Position numbers and translations under genes: made by a program. Shown here one piece after another: positions 26,801 through 36,030 of a DNA stretch of 64,000 nucleotides. Within the stretch, counting starts at the first letter, position 1; each line of letters begins with the position of its first letter. Source of the stretch: Herbaspirillum sp. DW155. GTDB lineage: Bacteria; Pseudomonadota; Gammaproteobacteria; Burkholderiales; Burkholderiaceae_D. The stretch spans positions 992,001 to 1,056,000 of the forward strand of contig NZ_AP029028.1 in the NCBI RefSeq assembly GCF_037076565.1, in the 5' to 3' direction. The notes under the pieces were generated by a model, which did no database searches, was not told the origin of the DNA, and saw nothing but the letters and a program-made list of their open reading frames with translations.

Positions 26801-27097
26801 GGCTGTCTCCATACATGCGCTGGTCAAATGTCCAGCGATGGGTAAATGTTTGTTGTGAGCCCATCATTGCAAAGAATTTTTTTGCTGTCAATGCTCATTT
26901 GCTCATCGTTTTAAATAACTTTTCCTTCTGTTTTGCGCCGCAATAATGCAATTCAGAGGCATAAAAGGTGAATTTATGCGGTTTTTGTGGCGTAACGATC
27001 ACTTTTGCATTAGTCTCTCGGTGAACAAATGCTCTTGCATGAATAAATATTCTGGCGGGGCATGAGCAAAGCAGTTCATCGTCACCAGGAGACAAGG
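26801..27097. promoter_or_regulatory. Divergent promoter region of the tetritol locus
   Basis: 297 AT-rich bases between the ABC operon and rpiB. A perfect dyad GCATAAA-N7-TTTATGC lies at 26959-26979. TTTGCTCAT (26898-26906) and its inverse ATGAGCAAA (27062-27070) flank the region. Any of these could bind the SorC-family regulator encoded downstream of rpiB. I could not fix -10/-35 boxes with confidence. Confidence 0.5.
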
Positions 27098-27559
27098 ATG
27101 AAAATAGGCATCGGATGCGACGAAGCGGCGTATGCGCTCAAGGAGGTCATCAAGGGCCATCTGGCAGCCAAGGGCCTTGACGTGGTGGACTACGGCACCC
27201 ATGATACGGAGCCCGTGATTTACCCCGACATCGCCTTCGCGGTGGCCGAACAGATCAGGCAAGGGGTGATTGGCCGCGCCGTCCTGTTGTGCGGTACGGG
27301 CATCGGCATGGCGATCTCGGCCAACAAGGTGCCGGGGGTGCGCGCGGCGCAATGCCACGACACCTATTCCGCCGAACGGGCCAGCAAGAGCAATGACGCC
27401 CAGATCATCACCCTGGGCGCACGCGTGGTCGGGACCGAACTGGCCAAGGCCATCGTCGATACCTGGCTGGCGGCGGAGTTTTCAGGTGGGCGCTCGACCG
27501 AAAAGCTGGAGCGCATCAAAGAGTATGAACATCATTTGCACAATACCAAGCGCCCATAG
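27098..27559 (+). CDS. rpiB: RpiB/LacAB-family sugar-phosphate isomerase
   Basis: A 153-residue RpiB-type aldose-ketose isomerase: GIGCDEAAYALKE at the N-terminus, DYGTHD, the CGTGIGMAISANKVPGVRAA active-site segment and TLGARVVG. ATG 27098 has an AGGAG ribosome binding site and the protein starts MKIGIGCDE as in family members. Canonical activity is ribose-5-P/ribulose-5-P isomerisation. In tetritol pathways a homologue converts D-erythrulose-4-phosphate to D-erythrose-4-phosphate, and that role fits this cluster. Confidence 0.88.
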   Translation: MKIGIGCDEAAYALKEVIKGHLAAKGLDVVDYGTHDTEPVIYPDIAFAVAEQIRQGVIGRAVLLCGTGIGMAISANKVPGVRAAQCHDTYSAERASKSNDAQIITLGARVVGTELAKAIVDTWLAAEFSGGRSTEKLERIKEYEHHLHNTKRP

Positions 27560-27624
27560 GCGCAGCGCTGCCGGGTGCAAGCCGGCAGCCATGCAGAGGC
27601 ACACGCAAGCTAAGGGGGGAATCC

Positions 27625-28584
27625 ATGTCCATGGATGAATTGACGCGTCTGGCCACGCTGTATTACGTCGATGGTCTGACGCAGCAGGAGCTGTCGGAGC
27701 GTTTTTCGATTTCACGCGCTTCGATTGCGCGCATGCTCAAGCGTGCCCAGGATGAGGGCATCGTGGAGATCCGCGTGCGCCATCATCCGGGCCAGACCAT
27801 TGAGCTGGAACATGCGCTGATTCAGCGTTTCGGTATCGAGCGCGCGCTCATCTCGGTCAGCCACAACGACCAGAACCGCCAGCGCGCCATGCTGGCCGGG
27901 CTGGTGGCCAATCATCTCGACCGCAGCCTGACCGATGACAGCATCGTGGCCGTCGGTATCGGGCGCAACATCAATGCGGTGTCCGAACACGCGGTGTCCA
28001 ATACGCGGCGCAGCGCCACCTTCGTCTGTGGTATCGGCGGTTACTATCGCGGTGGCGAAGCGATGAACTCCGATCACATCTGCCGTCGCCTGGCCTCGCG
28101 GTTCGGTGGCGACAGCGAGACGCTGTATGCCCCGGCACTGGTCAACAATGCAGCCATGCGCGATGCCCTGCTGGCCAACGATGCGGTCCGTCCGACGCTG
28201 GACAAGGCGCGCCGCGCCCATGTGGCACTCATTGGTGTGGGCGATATCAATGAAGACAGTCCGATGGTGCGCATGGGCTGGTTCTCGCCTCAGGAAATCC
28301 TGGAGCTCAAGCGCCATGGCGCGGTAGGCGACATGATGGGCTATGACTTCATCAACATTCAGGGCGAACCCGTCCGTACGGAAACGCACTCGCGTGTCAT
28401 CGGCCTGACGGTGGATGACTTGCGGCGCATTCCCGACGTCATCGCAGTCGCCAGCGAAAGCGGCAAGGCCAGCGCCATGCTGGGCGCACTGCGCACCGGC
28501 ACCATCAAGACGCTGGCCACGACCGACAGCATTGCGCATACGCTGCTTACCTTGGAAGAGGCGACCAGGAAGAACACCGCGTGA
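27625..28584 (+). CDS. SorC/DeoR-type sugar-binding transcriptional regulator
   Basis: A 319-residue SorC-family regulator. The N-terminal HTH is in LYYVDGLTQQELSERFSISRASIARMLKRA (positions about 12-41), followed by a phosphosugar-binding domain of about 250 residues (VAVGIGRN, LIGVGDINEDSPM, GEPV). EryD, the erythritol-operon repressor, is in the same family. It follows rpiB and is divergent from the ABC operon, so it probably controls both. The effector is likely a phosphorylated tetrose or tetrulose. Confidence 0.88.
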   Translation: MSMDELTRLATLYYVDGLTQQELSERFSISRASIARMLKRAQDEGIVEIRVRHHPGQTIELEHALIQRFGIERALISVSHNDQNRQRAMLAGLVANHLDRSLTDDSIVAVGIGRNINAVSEHAVSNTRRSATFVCGIGGYYRGGEAMNSDHICRRLASRFGGDSETLYAPALVNNAAMRDALLANDAVRPTLDKARRAHVALIGVGDINEDSPMVRMGWFSPQEILELKRHGAVGDMMGYDFINIQGEPVRTETHSRVIGLTVDDLRRIPDVIAVASESGKASAMLGALRTGTIKTLATTDSIAHTLLTLEEATRKNTA

Positions 28585-28634
28585 GCTGAATCGAAGGGCC
28601 GGCGAGCTTGTTCCTGCTGACCCCTGCGCAATGA

Positions 28635-28672
28635 AGAAGGCCGCATCGCGCAGACGATGCGGCCTTCTTTTT
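28635..28672 (+). terminator. Terminator after the SorC-family regulator
   Basis: A perfect 14-bp stem (28635-28648 with 28655-28668) with a 6-base loop and a T-run at 28668-28672 on the plus strand. Confidence 0.9.
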
Positions 28673-28688
28673 GTTGAGCACGTTGTGG

Positions 28689-28707
28689 AAAAAGGCGCAG
28701 CTGCGCC
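28689..28707 (-). terminator. Terminator after tal
   Basis: The perfect palindrome GGCGCAGCTGCGCC (28694-28707) is followed on the minus strand by five T residues, 8 bases after the tal stop codon. Confidence 0.75.
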
Positions 28708-28714
28708 GCTCTCC

Positions 28715-29650
28715 TTAACGCAATGCGTCGACGATCTGCTCCAGCTTCACCGCATCGGCGGCGAACTGGCGGATGCCTTCGGCAAGTTTTTCGGTGGCCA
28801 TCGCATCACCGTTCAAGGCCAGGCGGAAGGCCTTTTCATCCAGCGAGATGCGCTCGATATCGGCGGCATCGGCCGCTTCCTTGCTCAGCTTGCGTTCGAC
28901 CGGTGCATCGGTGTCGGCCAGCTTTTGCAGCAGGTCCGGGCTGATGGTCAGCAGGTCGCAACCGGCCAGCTCGACGATCTGCGAGGTATTGCGGAAGCTC
29001 GCACCCATCACTTCGGTGGTGTAGCCGAACTTGCGGTAGTAGTTGTAGACCGACTTGACCGATTGCACGCCCGGATCATCGCTGCCGGTGTATTCCTGGC
29101 CGGTGGATTTCTTGTACCAGTCATAGATGCGGCCGACGAAGGGCGAGATCAGCTGGACCCTGGCCTCGGCGCAGGCGATGGCTTGCGGCAGCGAGAACAG
29201 CAGGGTCAGGTTGCAGCGGATGCCATCCTTTTCCAGAATCTCGGCGGCACGGATGCCTTCCCAGGTGGAGGCGATCTTGATCAGCACGCGCTCGCGGGCG
29301 ATGCCGGCTTCTTCATACAGACGGATCAGCTCGCGGCCCTTGGCGACCGTGCCTGCGGTATCGAAGGACAGGCGCGCATCGGTCTCGGTGGAGACGCGGC
29401 CCGGGATGAGCTTGAGGATTTCCAGCCCGAAGGCGATCAGCAGGCGATCGATGATCTCATCGGTGCTCTTGCCGGCATGCGCCTTGACCACCGACTCCAG
29501 CAGCGGCTTGTACTCGGCCTTCTGCACGGCCTTGAGGATCAGCGAGGGATTGGTGGTGGCGTCCTGCGGGGCGAAGGCCTTCATCGCCTGGAAGTCGCCG
29601 GTATCGGCCACGATGGTGGTGTACTGCTTCAACTGGTCAAGCTGGCTCAT
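28715..29650 (-). CDS. tal: Transaldolase
   Basis: Transfers dihydroxyacetone between sedoheptulose-7-P/glyceraldehyde-3-P and erythrose-4-P/fructose-6-P. The 311-residue protein starts [20 protein letters not shown], as in class I E. coli Tal[13 protein letters not shown] carries the early signature, and the Schiff-base lysine lies in the [15 protein letters not shown] strand. AGGACT lies upstream of ATG 29650. It follows hexR on the same strand after 104 bases. It would consume erythrose-4-phosphate made by the neighbouring tetritol locus. Confidence 0.95.
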   Translation of the reverse strand: MSQLDQLKQYTTIVADTGDFQAMKAFAPQDATTNPSLILKAVQKAEYKPLLESVVKAHAGKSTDEIIDRLLIAFGLEILKLIPGRVSTETDARLSFDTAGTVAKGRELIRLYEEAGIARERVLIKIASTWEGIRAAEILEKDGIRCNLTLLFSLPQAIACAEARVQLISPFVGRIYDWYKKSTGQEYTGSDDPGVQSVKSVYNYYRKFGYTTEVMGASFRNTSQIVELAGCDLLTISPDLLQKLADTDAPVERKLSKEAADAADIERISLDEKAFRLALNGDAMATEKLAEGIRQFAADAVKLEQIVDALR

Positions 29651-29754
29651 GGAAAGTCCTGTTGCTAAAAGAATGAAAGGGACCGCGGCATTGTACGCAT
29701 GGATGCTGCGCTGTCTGTCGGTCAATGGCTGATCCTTGATCCGTCGCAGTCCTC

Positions 29755-30615
29755 TCAACGGAAGAAGGAGTCGAATTGCATGTCGAATTTCTGCAGCGAC
29801 TTCTGGGCGTTCTGCATTTTCTTGCGGAATTCCGGTCCGCGCCGCAGGGCCAGGCCCACGGCGAGGATGTCGATCACCACCAGGTGCGCCAGGCGCGCCG
29901 AGATGGGCGTATAGGGATCGATGTTGAAGGACAGGTCGATGGGCACCAGCACCGTGGCCAGTTCGGCCAGGGGGGTGCCGGACGGACCCAGCACGATGAT
30001 GTCGGCGCCGCCCTTGCGCGCCAGCTGGATCGAGCGCAGCAGGGCCGCGTTGCCGCCACGCTGCGAGATCGCCACCACGCAGTCCCCCGCTTTCAGCAGC
30101 GAGGCCGCGATGCTGTGAATGTGCGGGTCGGAATAGGCCACCGTGGGCACACCGGAGCGGAAGAACTTGTGCTGCGCGTCGTTGGCCACGATGCCGGAGG
30201 TTCCCTGGCCGTAGAACTCGATCTTGTTGGCACGCGCCAGCACGTCCAGCGCCAGCTGGATGGCATCCGGGTTCAGGTGGTTGCGCAAGTCCAGCAGGGT
30301 ATTGATGGAGCGGCTGCAGATCTTGTTGACCAGATCGGCGGCCAGGTCATCCTGGGCCAGTGTCTCGTCGGCGCCGGGCAGTGCCAGTGCCAGGCTCTGC
30401 GCGAGTTTCAGTTTGAAGTCATGCCAGCCCTCGTAACCGATGGCGCGGCAGAAGCGGATCACGGTCGGTTCCGACACTTCCGCATTCTTGGCCAGCGCCG
30501 TCAGGTTCTCCGCCAGCGCCAGTTGCGGATTGGCGAGGATGGTGGCCGCCACCTTCTTCTCCGATTTGGAGAGGGAGTTGATGTGGGTGCGGATGGAGTC
30601 GAGCAGCATGGACAT
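29755..30615 (-). CDS. hexR: RpiR-family regulator HexR
   Basis: A 286-residue RpiR/HexR repressor. The N-terminal HTH (about residues 1-77) includes [31 protein letters not shown] at about 40-70, and the SIS domain follows ([30 protein letters not shown]). HexR senses 2-keto-3-deoxy-6-phosphogluconate and controls zwf, pgi, edd and eda in many proteobacteria, all of which are adjacent here. ATG 30615 lies 32 bases after zwf. HexR-type boxes are visible at 33940 and 34118. Confidence 0.92.
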   Translation of the reverse strand: MSMLLDSIRTHINSLSKSEKKVAATILANPQLALAENLTALAKNAEVSEPTVIRFCRAIGYEGWHDFKLKLAQSLALALPGADETLAQDDLAADLVNKICSRSINTLLDLRNHLNPDAIQLALDVLARANKIEFYGQGTSGIVANDAQHKFFRSGVPTVAYSDPHIHSIAASLLKAGDCVVAISQRGGNAALLRSIQLARKGGADIIVLGPSGTPLAELATVLVPIDLSFNIDPYTPISARLAHLVVIDILAVGLALRRGPEFRKKMQNAQKSLQKFDMQFDSFFR

Positions 30616-30647
30616 GAGGTGGACCTGGTGATGCTGAGCGCGCTGCC

Positions 30648-32114
30648 TCAGACCTCGGGCAGCGCTTCTTCGCGCCACTGCAGACCATCGCGGCCGATGA
30701 GGGCGCTGGCGGCCGCCGGTCCCCAGGTGCCGGCGTTGTAGGGCACGGGGTCGGCTTCCTGCTGGTCCCAGTAGGTCAGGATCGGTTCCACCCATTCCCA
30801 GGCGGCTTCCAGTTCGTCGCTGCGCATGAAGAGCGTGAGGTGGCCGCGCAGCACATCCAGCAGCAGGCGCTCGTAGGCGTCCATGCGCGGGGTCTTGAAT
30901 TTCTCGCGGAAGTCCAGTTCCAGTTCCACCGGGCGCAGGCGCATGCCGTCACCGGGCTGCTTGGCCATCAGGTTCATGTGCAGGCCTTCGTCGGGCTGCA
31001 GGCGGATCACCAGGCAGTTGGGCGTGTCGTTCTGATGCGCGAAGATGGAATGCGGCACGCTCTTGAAGCGCACCACGATCTCGGCCAGCGAATCGGCCAT
31101 GCGCTTGCCGGTACGTAGATAGAAGGGCACGCCGGCCCAGCGCCACGTATCGATCTCGGCCTTCACGGCCACATAGGTCTCGGTGCGCGAATCGGGGTTG
31201 GCATCGGCTTCCTTGCGGTAGCCCGGCACGGCCACGCCATCGACGTGACCGGCGCGGTACTGGCCGCGCACCACGTTCATGGCCAGCGTGGTTGGGGTAA
31301 AGCGCTTGAGCGAGCGCAGCACCTTCAGTTTTTCGTCACGCACGGCATCGGCCGAGTTGGACACGGGTGGCTCCATGGCCACGATACACAGCAGTTGCAG
31401 CAGATGGTTCTGCAGCATGTCGCGCAGTGCGCCGGAGGTGTCGTAGTAATCGAAGCGGCCGCCCACGCCAAGCTCTTCGGCGATGGTGATCTGCACATCG
31501 GAAATCCATTCGCGGCGCCACAGCGGTTCGAACAGCACATTGCCGAAGCGCAGCGCCAGCAGGTTCTGCACGGCCTCCTTGCCGAGGTAGTGGTCGATAC
31601 GGAAGATCTGCGATTCCTGGAAGAAGCGGCCCACCTGCGCATTGATGTTGCGGGCGCTCTCCAGGTCGCGGCCCAGCGGCTTTTCCAGCACCACGCGCGA
31701 GGTCGGCGTGACCAGTCCGGCTTTGGACAGATTCTCGCAGATGGAGGCGAACAGGCTGGGCGGCGTGGCCAGGTAGAACACGCGGGGCAGGCCATCGACA
31801 TTGCGCAGGGCTTCCTTCAGGTGGCTGAAGCTGTCCGCATCCTTGGCATTGACGGAGGCGTATTGCAGACGGTTGGTGAAGCGCTCCCAGACGGTGGCGT
31901 CCATGTTGGAAGCGGACACGTGGGGCTTGGAATCCTTTTCCACCAGCTTGAGGAAATCCTCGCGCGACTTTTCATCGCGGCCCAGGCAGATGATGCGTGC
32001 GTCGGCCGGCAGGTCGCGCGCGCGTTCGCGGGCGTACAGCGCCGGCAGCAGCTTGCGCATCGACAGGTCGCCGGTGCCGCCGAATAAAACCAGATCGAAA
32101 TCAGAAGTAGCCAT
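30648..32114 (-). CDS. zwf: Glucose-6-phosphate 1-dehydrogenase
   Basis: Oxidises glucose-6-phosphate to 6-phosphogluconolactone with NAD(P)+. A 488-residue enzyme with the dinucleotide motif GGTGDLSMRKLLPALY (12-27), EKPLG (144-148) and the active-site RIDHYLGKE (172-180). It lies between pgi (57 bases upstream) and hexR. No pgl follows, unlike the zwf-pgl-eda order of pseudomonads. Confidence 0.96.
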   Translation of the reverse strand: MATSDFDLVLFGGTGDLSMRKLLPALYARERARDLPADARIICLGRDEKSREDFLKLVEKDSKPHVSASNMDATVWERFTNRLQYASVNAKDADSFSHLKEALRNVDGLPRVFYLATPPSLFASICENLSKAGLVTPTSRVVLEKPLGRDLESARNINAQVGRFFQESQIFRIDHYLGKEAVQNLLALRFGNVLFEPLWRREWISDVQITIAEELGVGGRFDYYDTSGALRDMLQNHLLQLLCIVAMEPPVSNSADAVRDEKLKVLRSLKRFTPTTLAMNVVRGQYRAGHVDGVAVPGYRKEADANPDSRTETYVAVKAEIDTWRWAGVPFYLRTGKRMADSLAEIVVRFKSVPHSIFAHQNDTPNCLVIRLQPDEGLHMNLMAKQPGDGMRLRPVELELDFREKFKTPRMDAYERLLLDVLRGHLTLFMRSDELEAAWEWVEPILTYWDQQEADPVPYNAGTWGPAAASALIGRDGLQWREEALPEV

Positions 32115-32171
32115 GGTGTGTTGTCTCTTGTGCGTGAAGTAGCGGATTGGAGCGCTACGTGGTTGCCAGCC

Positions 32172-33836
32172 TTACTGCGCCGCGCCGCTCGCCTGGCGGG
32201 CCAGGGCGATCAGTGCGCTGGTGGAGGCATCGTGCCGTGCGGCCTCCGGTGCGGTGTCGGACTTCAGTTCGGCCAGGATGGTCTTGGCCAGGACCTTGCC
32301 CAGTTCCACGCCCCACTGGTCGAAACTGTTGATGCCCCAGATCGCGCCTTGCACGAAAGTCTTGTGCTCGTAGAGCGCAATCATCGCGCCCAGCGCATGC
32401 GGGCTCAGTTCGGGCAGCAGCAGGGTATTGCTGGGACGGTTGCCGTCGAAGGTTTTGTGCGGGATCAGTGCCGCGAGTTCCGCTTCGGGCAGGCCCTGGG
32501 CCTGCAGATCGGCGCGTACTTCGTCGGCATCCTTGCCGCGCATGAAGGCTTCGGACTGCGCGAAGCAGTTGGCCAGCAGTGCTTCCTGGTGCCCGGCAAT
32601 GCCGTGCGAAGGTTTCAGTACCGCGATGAAATCGATGGGGGTAATGTCGGTACCCTGATGCAGCAACTGGAAATAGGCGTGCTGGCCATTGGTGCCGACG
32701 TCGCCCCAGATGGCCGGGCAGGTCTGCACGGCAACGGGCGTGCCGTCGCGGGTGATGCGCTTGCCGTTGCTCTCCATGTCCAGCTGTTGCAGATAGGCCG
32801 GGAAGAAGCGCAGCCATTGGTGATAGGGCGCAATGGTGAGCGAGGCGCTGTCGAGGAAGTTGCGGTTCCAGATGCCCACCAGGGCCTGGATCACCGGCAT
32901 GTTCACGGCAAGCGGTGCTTCGCGGAAATGGCGGTCCATGGCGTGGGCGCCGGCCAGGAACTGCGCGAAGTTCTCATAGCCGATCAGCAGTGCCACCGGC
33001 AGGCCGATGGCCGACCATACCGAATAGCGGCCGCCCACCCAGTCCCAGAAGGGGAACATGTTCTCGGTATCGATGCCGAAGGCGGCTACCTCACTGGCAT
33101 TGGTCGAGACGGCCACGAAATGCCTGGCCAGGTCCTCGGACTTGCCATGCTGCAAGAACCAGGCACGCGCCGACTTGGCGTTGAGCATGGTCTCCTGGGT
33201 GGTGAAGGTCTTGGAGGCGACGATGAAAAGCGTGGTCTCGGGATTGATGCGCGAGAGCACCTCATCGAGATCGTGCCCGTCGACGTTGGAGACGAAGTGT
33301 GCGGTCAGCCGTGCGTGGCGATAGTCGCGCAGCGCCGTACAGACCATCTGCGGACCGAGGAAGGAGCCGCCGATCCCGATGTTGACGATATCGGTGATCT
33401 CGCGCCCGGTATAGCCGCGCCAGGCGCCGCTGCGCACGCGCTCGGAGAAGGCGCGGATGTGCTGCAGGACGGCGTGAACCTCCTGGATCACCGGCTGTCC
33501 GTCCACTTGGGCGTCGCAGGCATCGGCCGGCGCGCGCAGGGCGGTGTGCAGGACGGCGCGTTGTTCGGTAAAGTTGATCTTCTCGCCGCGGAACATGGCT
33601 TCGCGCAGCGCTTCCACACCGCGCTCACGGGCCAGGCTCAGCAGCAGCTCCAGGGTGTCGGCGTTGAGGCGGTTCTTGGAATAATCCAGCAGCAGCCCGG
33701 CCGCACGCACGTGCATGCGCTCGAAACGGTCGGGCTGTTGGGCGAACAGGTCGCGCAGGTGCCATTGAACTGCCGTGGCGTGATGTGCTTGCAATGCCTT
33801 GAAGGCGGCCGTGTCGGTCAGGGCGGTGGTATGCAT
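32172..33836 (-). CDS. pgi: Glucose-6-phosphate isomerase
   Basis: Interconverts glucose-6-P and fructose-6-P. A 554-residue PGI with NIGIGGSFLGPQM, the family signature around DVGTNGQHAYFQLLHQG, the HNxQ-like region before GHQEALLANCFAQSEAF and FGINSFDQWGVELGK at the C-terminus. ATG 33836 (MHTTALTDTAAF) is preferred over an in-frame start at 33926, whose extra 30 residues look like upstream leader. First gene of the pgi-zwf-hexR(-tal) unit, with a HexR-type box about 105 bases upstream. Confidence 0.95.
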   Translation of the reverse strand: MHTTALTDTAAFKALQAHHATAVQWHLRDLFAQQPDRFERMHVRAAGLLLDYSKNRLNADTLELLLSLARERGVEALREAMFRGEKINFTEQRAVLHTALRAPADACDAQVDGQPVIQEVHAVLQHIRAFSERVRSGAWRGYTGREITDIVNIGIGGSFLGPQMVCTALRDYRHARLTAHFVSNVDGHDLDEVLSRINPETTLFIVASKTFTTQETMLNAKSARAWFLQHGKSEDLARHFVAVSTNASEVAAFGIDTENMFPFWDWVGGRYSVWSAIGLPVALLIGYENFAQFLAGAHAMDRHFREAPLAVNMPVIQALVGIWNRNFLDSASLTIAPYHQWLRFFPAYLQQLDMESNGKRITRDGTPVAVQTCPAIWGDVGTNGQHAYFQLLHQGTDITPIDFIAVLKPSHGIAGHQEALLANCFAQSEAFMRGKDADEVRADLQAQGLPEAELAALIPHKTFDGNRPSNTLLLPELSPHALGAMIALYEHKTFVQGAIWGINSFDQWGVELGKVLAKTILAELKSDTAPEAARHDASTSALIALARQASGAAQ

Positions 33837-33939
33837 GAGTTGGATGTCGGTTGGCTGTCGTGGCCCGGCAGGAGCAACGCCGGCCGTGGGCAGGTTCTCG
33901 GGACAACGCAGACGACTATACATCAAATGGCGTCAAAGT

Positions 33940-33954
33940 GGTAGTTTCACTACA
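33940..33954 (-). promoter_or_regulatory. HexR-type box upstream of pgi
   Basis: On the minus strand it reads TGTAGTGAAACTACC, matching TGTART-N3-AYTACA except for the last base. It lies about 105 bases before the pgi start. Confidence 0.65.
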
Positions 33955-34117
33955 GTTTATGACGCCCCCGTTACATTGCTGCGCGGCATCGTCATGATGA
34001 GCTTCCCGGTACGAAGTGATAAGGGTTTTGAAGCAGAATGTTCGTTACCAATGAAAAGGCATGCAGGACTGGCCTGCTGCAGCGCTCTAAGTGTATGATT
34101 TCATTCGGCCAAAATTG

Positions 34118-34132
34118 TGTAGTAAAATTACA
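34118..34132 (+). promoter_or_regulatory. HexR-type box upstream of edd
   Basis: TGTAGTAAAATTACA matches the HexR pattern TGTART-N3-AYTACA exactly. It lies 26 bases before the edd start and is separated by one base from the GntR-type operator. Confidence 0.75.
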
Positions 34133-34133
34133 G

Positions 34134-34147
34134 TGTTAACGCTAACA
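34134..34147 (+). promoter_or_regulatory. GntR/LacI-type operator upstream of edd
   Basis: TGTTAACGCTAACA is identical to the core of the operator upstream of gntK at 14167-14180. It lies 11 bases before the edd start and immediately after the HexR-type box. Confidence 0.75.
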
Positions 34148-34158
34148 GGAAACCGACA

Positions 34159-36030
34159 ATGCCTCTCAACGCTACCTTAGCCAGCGTCACCCAACGCATC
34201 GCCGAACGTAGCCGTCCTTACCGGACCGCTTATCTCGAACGCCTGGAAGCGGCGCGCCGCAAGGGCGCGCAGCGCGGCGCGCTGGCCTGCACGAACCTGG
34301 CCCACGGCTTCGCCGCCTTTCCCGCCAATGACAAGCTGAAGCTGAAGGAAGACAAGGCACCGTCGCTGGCCATCGTCTCGGCCTACAACGACATGCTCTC
34401 GGCGCACCAGCCCTTCGAGCGTTTTCCCCAGATCATCAAAGAAGCCGCACGTGAAGCCGGTGCCGTGGCGCAGTTCGCCGGCGGCACCCCGGCCATGTGC
34501 GATGGCGTCACGCAAGGCCAGAGCGGCATGGAGATGTCGCTGTTCTCGCGCGACGCCATCGCCATGGCGACCGCCATCGCGCTGTCGCACAACATGTTCG
34601 ATGCGGCGCTGTACCTGGGCGTGTGCGACAAGATCGTGCCGGGCCTGTTGATCGGTGCGCTGCACTTCGGCCATCTTCCTGCCGTGTTCGTTCCGGCCGG
34701 GCCGATGACCAGCGGCATGAGCAACAGTGACAAGGTAAAGATCCGCCAGCTCTACACGGCCGGCAAGATCGGTCGCGCCGAACTGCTGGAAGCCGAATCC
34801 AAGTCCTACCACGGCGCCGGCACCTGCACCTTCTATGGCACCGCCAACAGCAACCAGATGCTGATGGAAGCCATGGGCCTGCACCTGCCAGGCGCCGCCT
34901 TCATCACCCCCAACACGCCGCTGCGCGATGCGCTCACGGCGGCTGCGGCCAAGCAGGCTGCCAAGATCACCGACCTCGGTTCGCAATACACGCCAGTGGG
35001 CCGCATGATCGACGAAAAGGCCATCGTCAATGCCATCGTCGCGCTGCACGCCACCGGCGGCTCCACCAATCACACCCTGCATCTGGTGGCCATCGCCAAG
35101 GCGGCCGGCATCGTGATCGACTGGGATGACTTCGACAAGCTCTCGGCCGTGGTGCCGCTGATCACCAAGATTTATCCGAACGGCACGGCCGATGTGAACC
35201 ACTTCCATGCGGCGGGCGGTACCGGCTTCGTGCTGCGCGAGCTGATCGATGCCGGCCTGATGCATGACGACGTGACCACCATCCTCGGTCAGGGCCTGCG
35301 CCAGCACTGCAAGGAGCCGATGCTGGCCGCCGAAGGCGAGAACGGTCGTCCCGGCATCGTCACCTGGCATGACGCGCCAGCCCAAAGCGGCGACGAAGGC
35401 GTGCTGGGCACGGTGGCCAAGCCCTTTGCGGCCGATGGTGGCTTGAAGCTGCTGCAGGGCAACCTCGGCCGTGCCGTCATCAAGATCTCCGCCGTCAAGC
35501 CCGAGCATCGGGTGGTGGAAGCGCCGGCCATCGTGTTCCATTCGCAGGAAGCCTTCATGGCCGCCTTCAAGGCCGGCGAGCTGGACCGCGATTTCGTGGC
35601 CGTGATCACCTTCCAGGGTCCGCGCGCCAACGGCATGCCGGAGCTGCACTCGCTGACCCCGGCGCTGGGCATCCTGCAGGACAAGGGGCGTCATGTGGCG
35701 CTGGTCACCGATGGCCGCATGTCGGGCGCATCGGGTAAAGTACCTGCCGCGATCCACGTCACGCCGGAGGTGCTGGGCGGTGGTCCGCTGGGGCGCGTGC
35801 GCACTGGCGACATCATCCGCCTGGACGCCGATGCGGGTACGCTGCAAGCCAAGGTGGATGCGGCCGAGTGGGATGCGCGTGCCCAGGACAGCAGCGACCT
35901 CTCGGGCAATCAGCACGGCATGGGCCGCGAATTGTTCAGCATGTTCCGCAACGCGGTGGGAACCGCAGAAGAGGGCGGCGCCACCTTCGGCCTGCCGCCG
36001 ATTTTTGAGAAAGAGAAAGTCACGGTATGA
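34159..36030 (+). CDS. edd: 6-Phosphogluconate dehydratase
   Basis: Dehydrates 6-phosphogluconate to 2-keto-3-deoxy-6-phosphogluconate, the first Entner-Doudoroff step. A 623-residue IlvD/Edd iron-sulfur dehydratase. [25 protein letters not shown] and [20 protein letters not shown] carry the cluster and signature cysteines, with [15 protein letters not shown] and [20 protein letters not shown] further on. AGGAAA precedes the ATG, and its stop overlaps the eda start by 4 bases. Confidence 0.96.
   Translation: MPLNATLASVTQRIAERSRPYRTAYLERLEAARRKGAQRGALACTNLAHGFAAFPANDKLKLKEDKAPSLAIVSAYNDMLSAHQPFERFPQIIKEAAREAGAVAQFAGGTPAMCDGVTQGQSGMEMSLFSRDAIAMATAIALSHNMFDAALYLGVCDKIVPGLLIGALHFGHLPAVFVPAGPMTSGMSNSDKVKIRQLYTAGKIGRAELLEAESKSYHGAGTCTFYGTANSNQMLMEAMGLHLPGAAFITPNTPLRDALTAAAAKQAAKITDLGSQYTPVGRMIDEKAIVNAIVALHATGGSTNHTLHLVAIAKAAGIVIDWDDFDKLSAVVPLITKIYPNGTADVNHFHAAGGTGFVLRELIDAGLMHDDVTTILGQGLRQHCKEPMLAAEGENGRPGIVTWHDAPAQSGDEGVLGTVAKPFAADGGLKLLQGNLGRAVIKISAVKPEHRVVEAPAIVFHSQEAFMAAFKAGELDRDFVAVITFQGPRANGMPELHSLTPALGILQDKGRHVALVTDGRMSGASGKVPAAIHVTPEVLGGGPLGRVRTGDIIRLDADAGTLQAKVDAAEWDARAQDSSDLSGNQHGMGRELFSMFRNAVGTAEEGGATFGLPPIFEKEKVTV

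Larger units (their letters stand above)
33837..34158. other. pgi-edd divergent control region
   Basis: 322 bases between two divergent units. It contains HexR-type boxes at 33940-33954 and 34118-34132 and a GntR/LacI operator at 34134-34147. AGGAAA precedes the edd ATG. No additional coding sequence is convincing. Confidence 0.75.

Noticed and set aside
32118..33944. 608-codon plus-strand open frame opposite pgi
   Set aside because: Shadow of pgi; no family resemblance.
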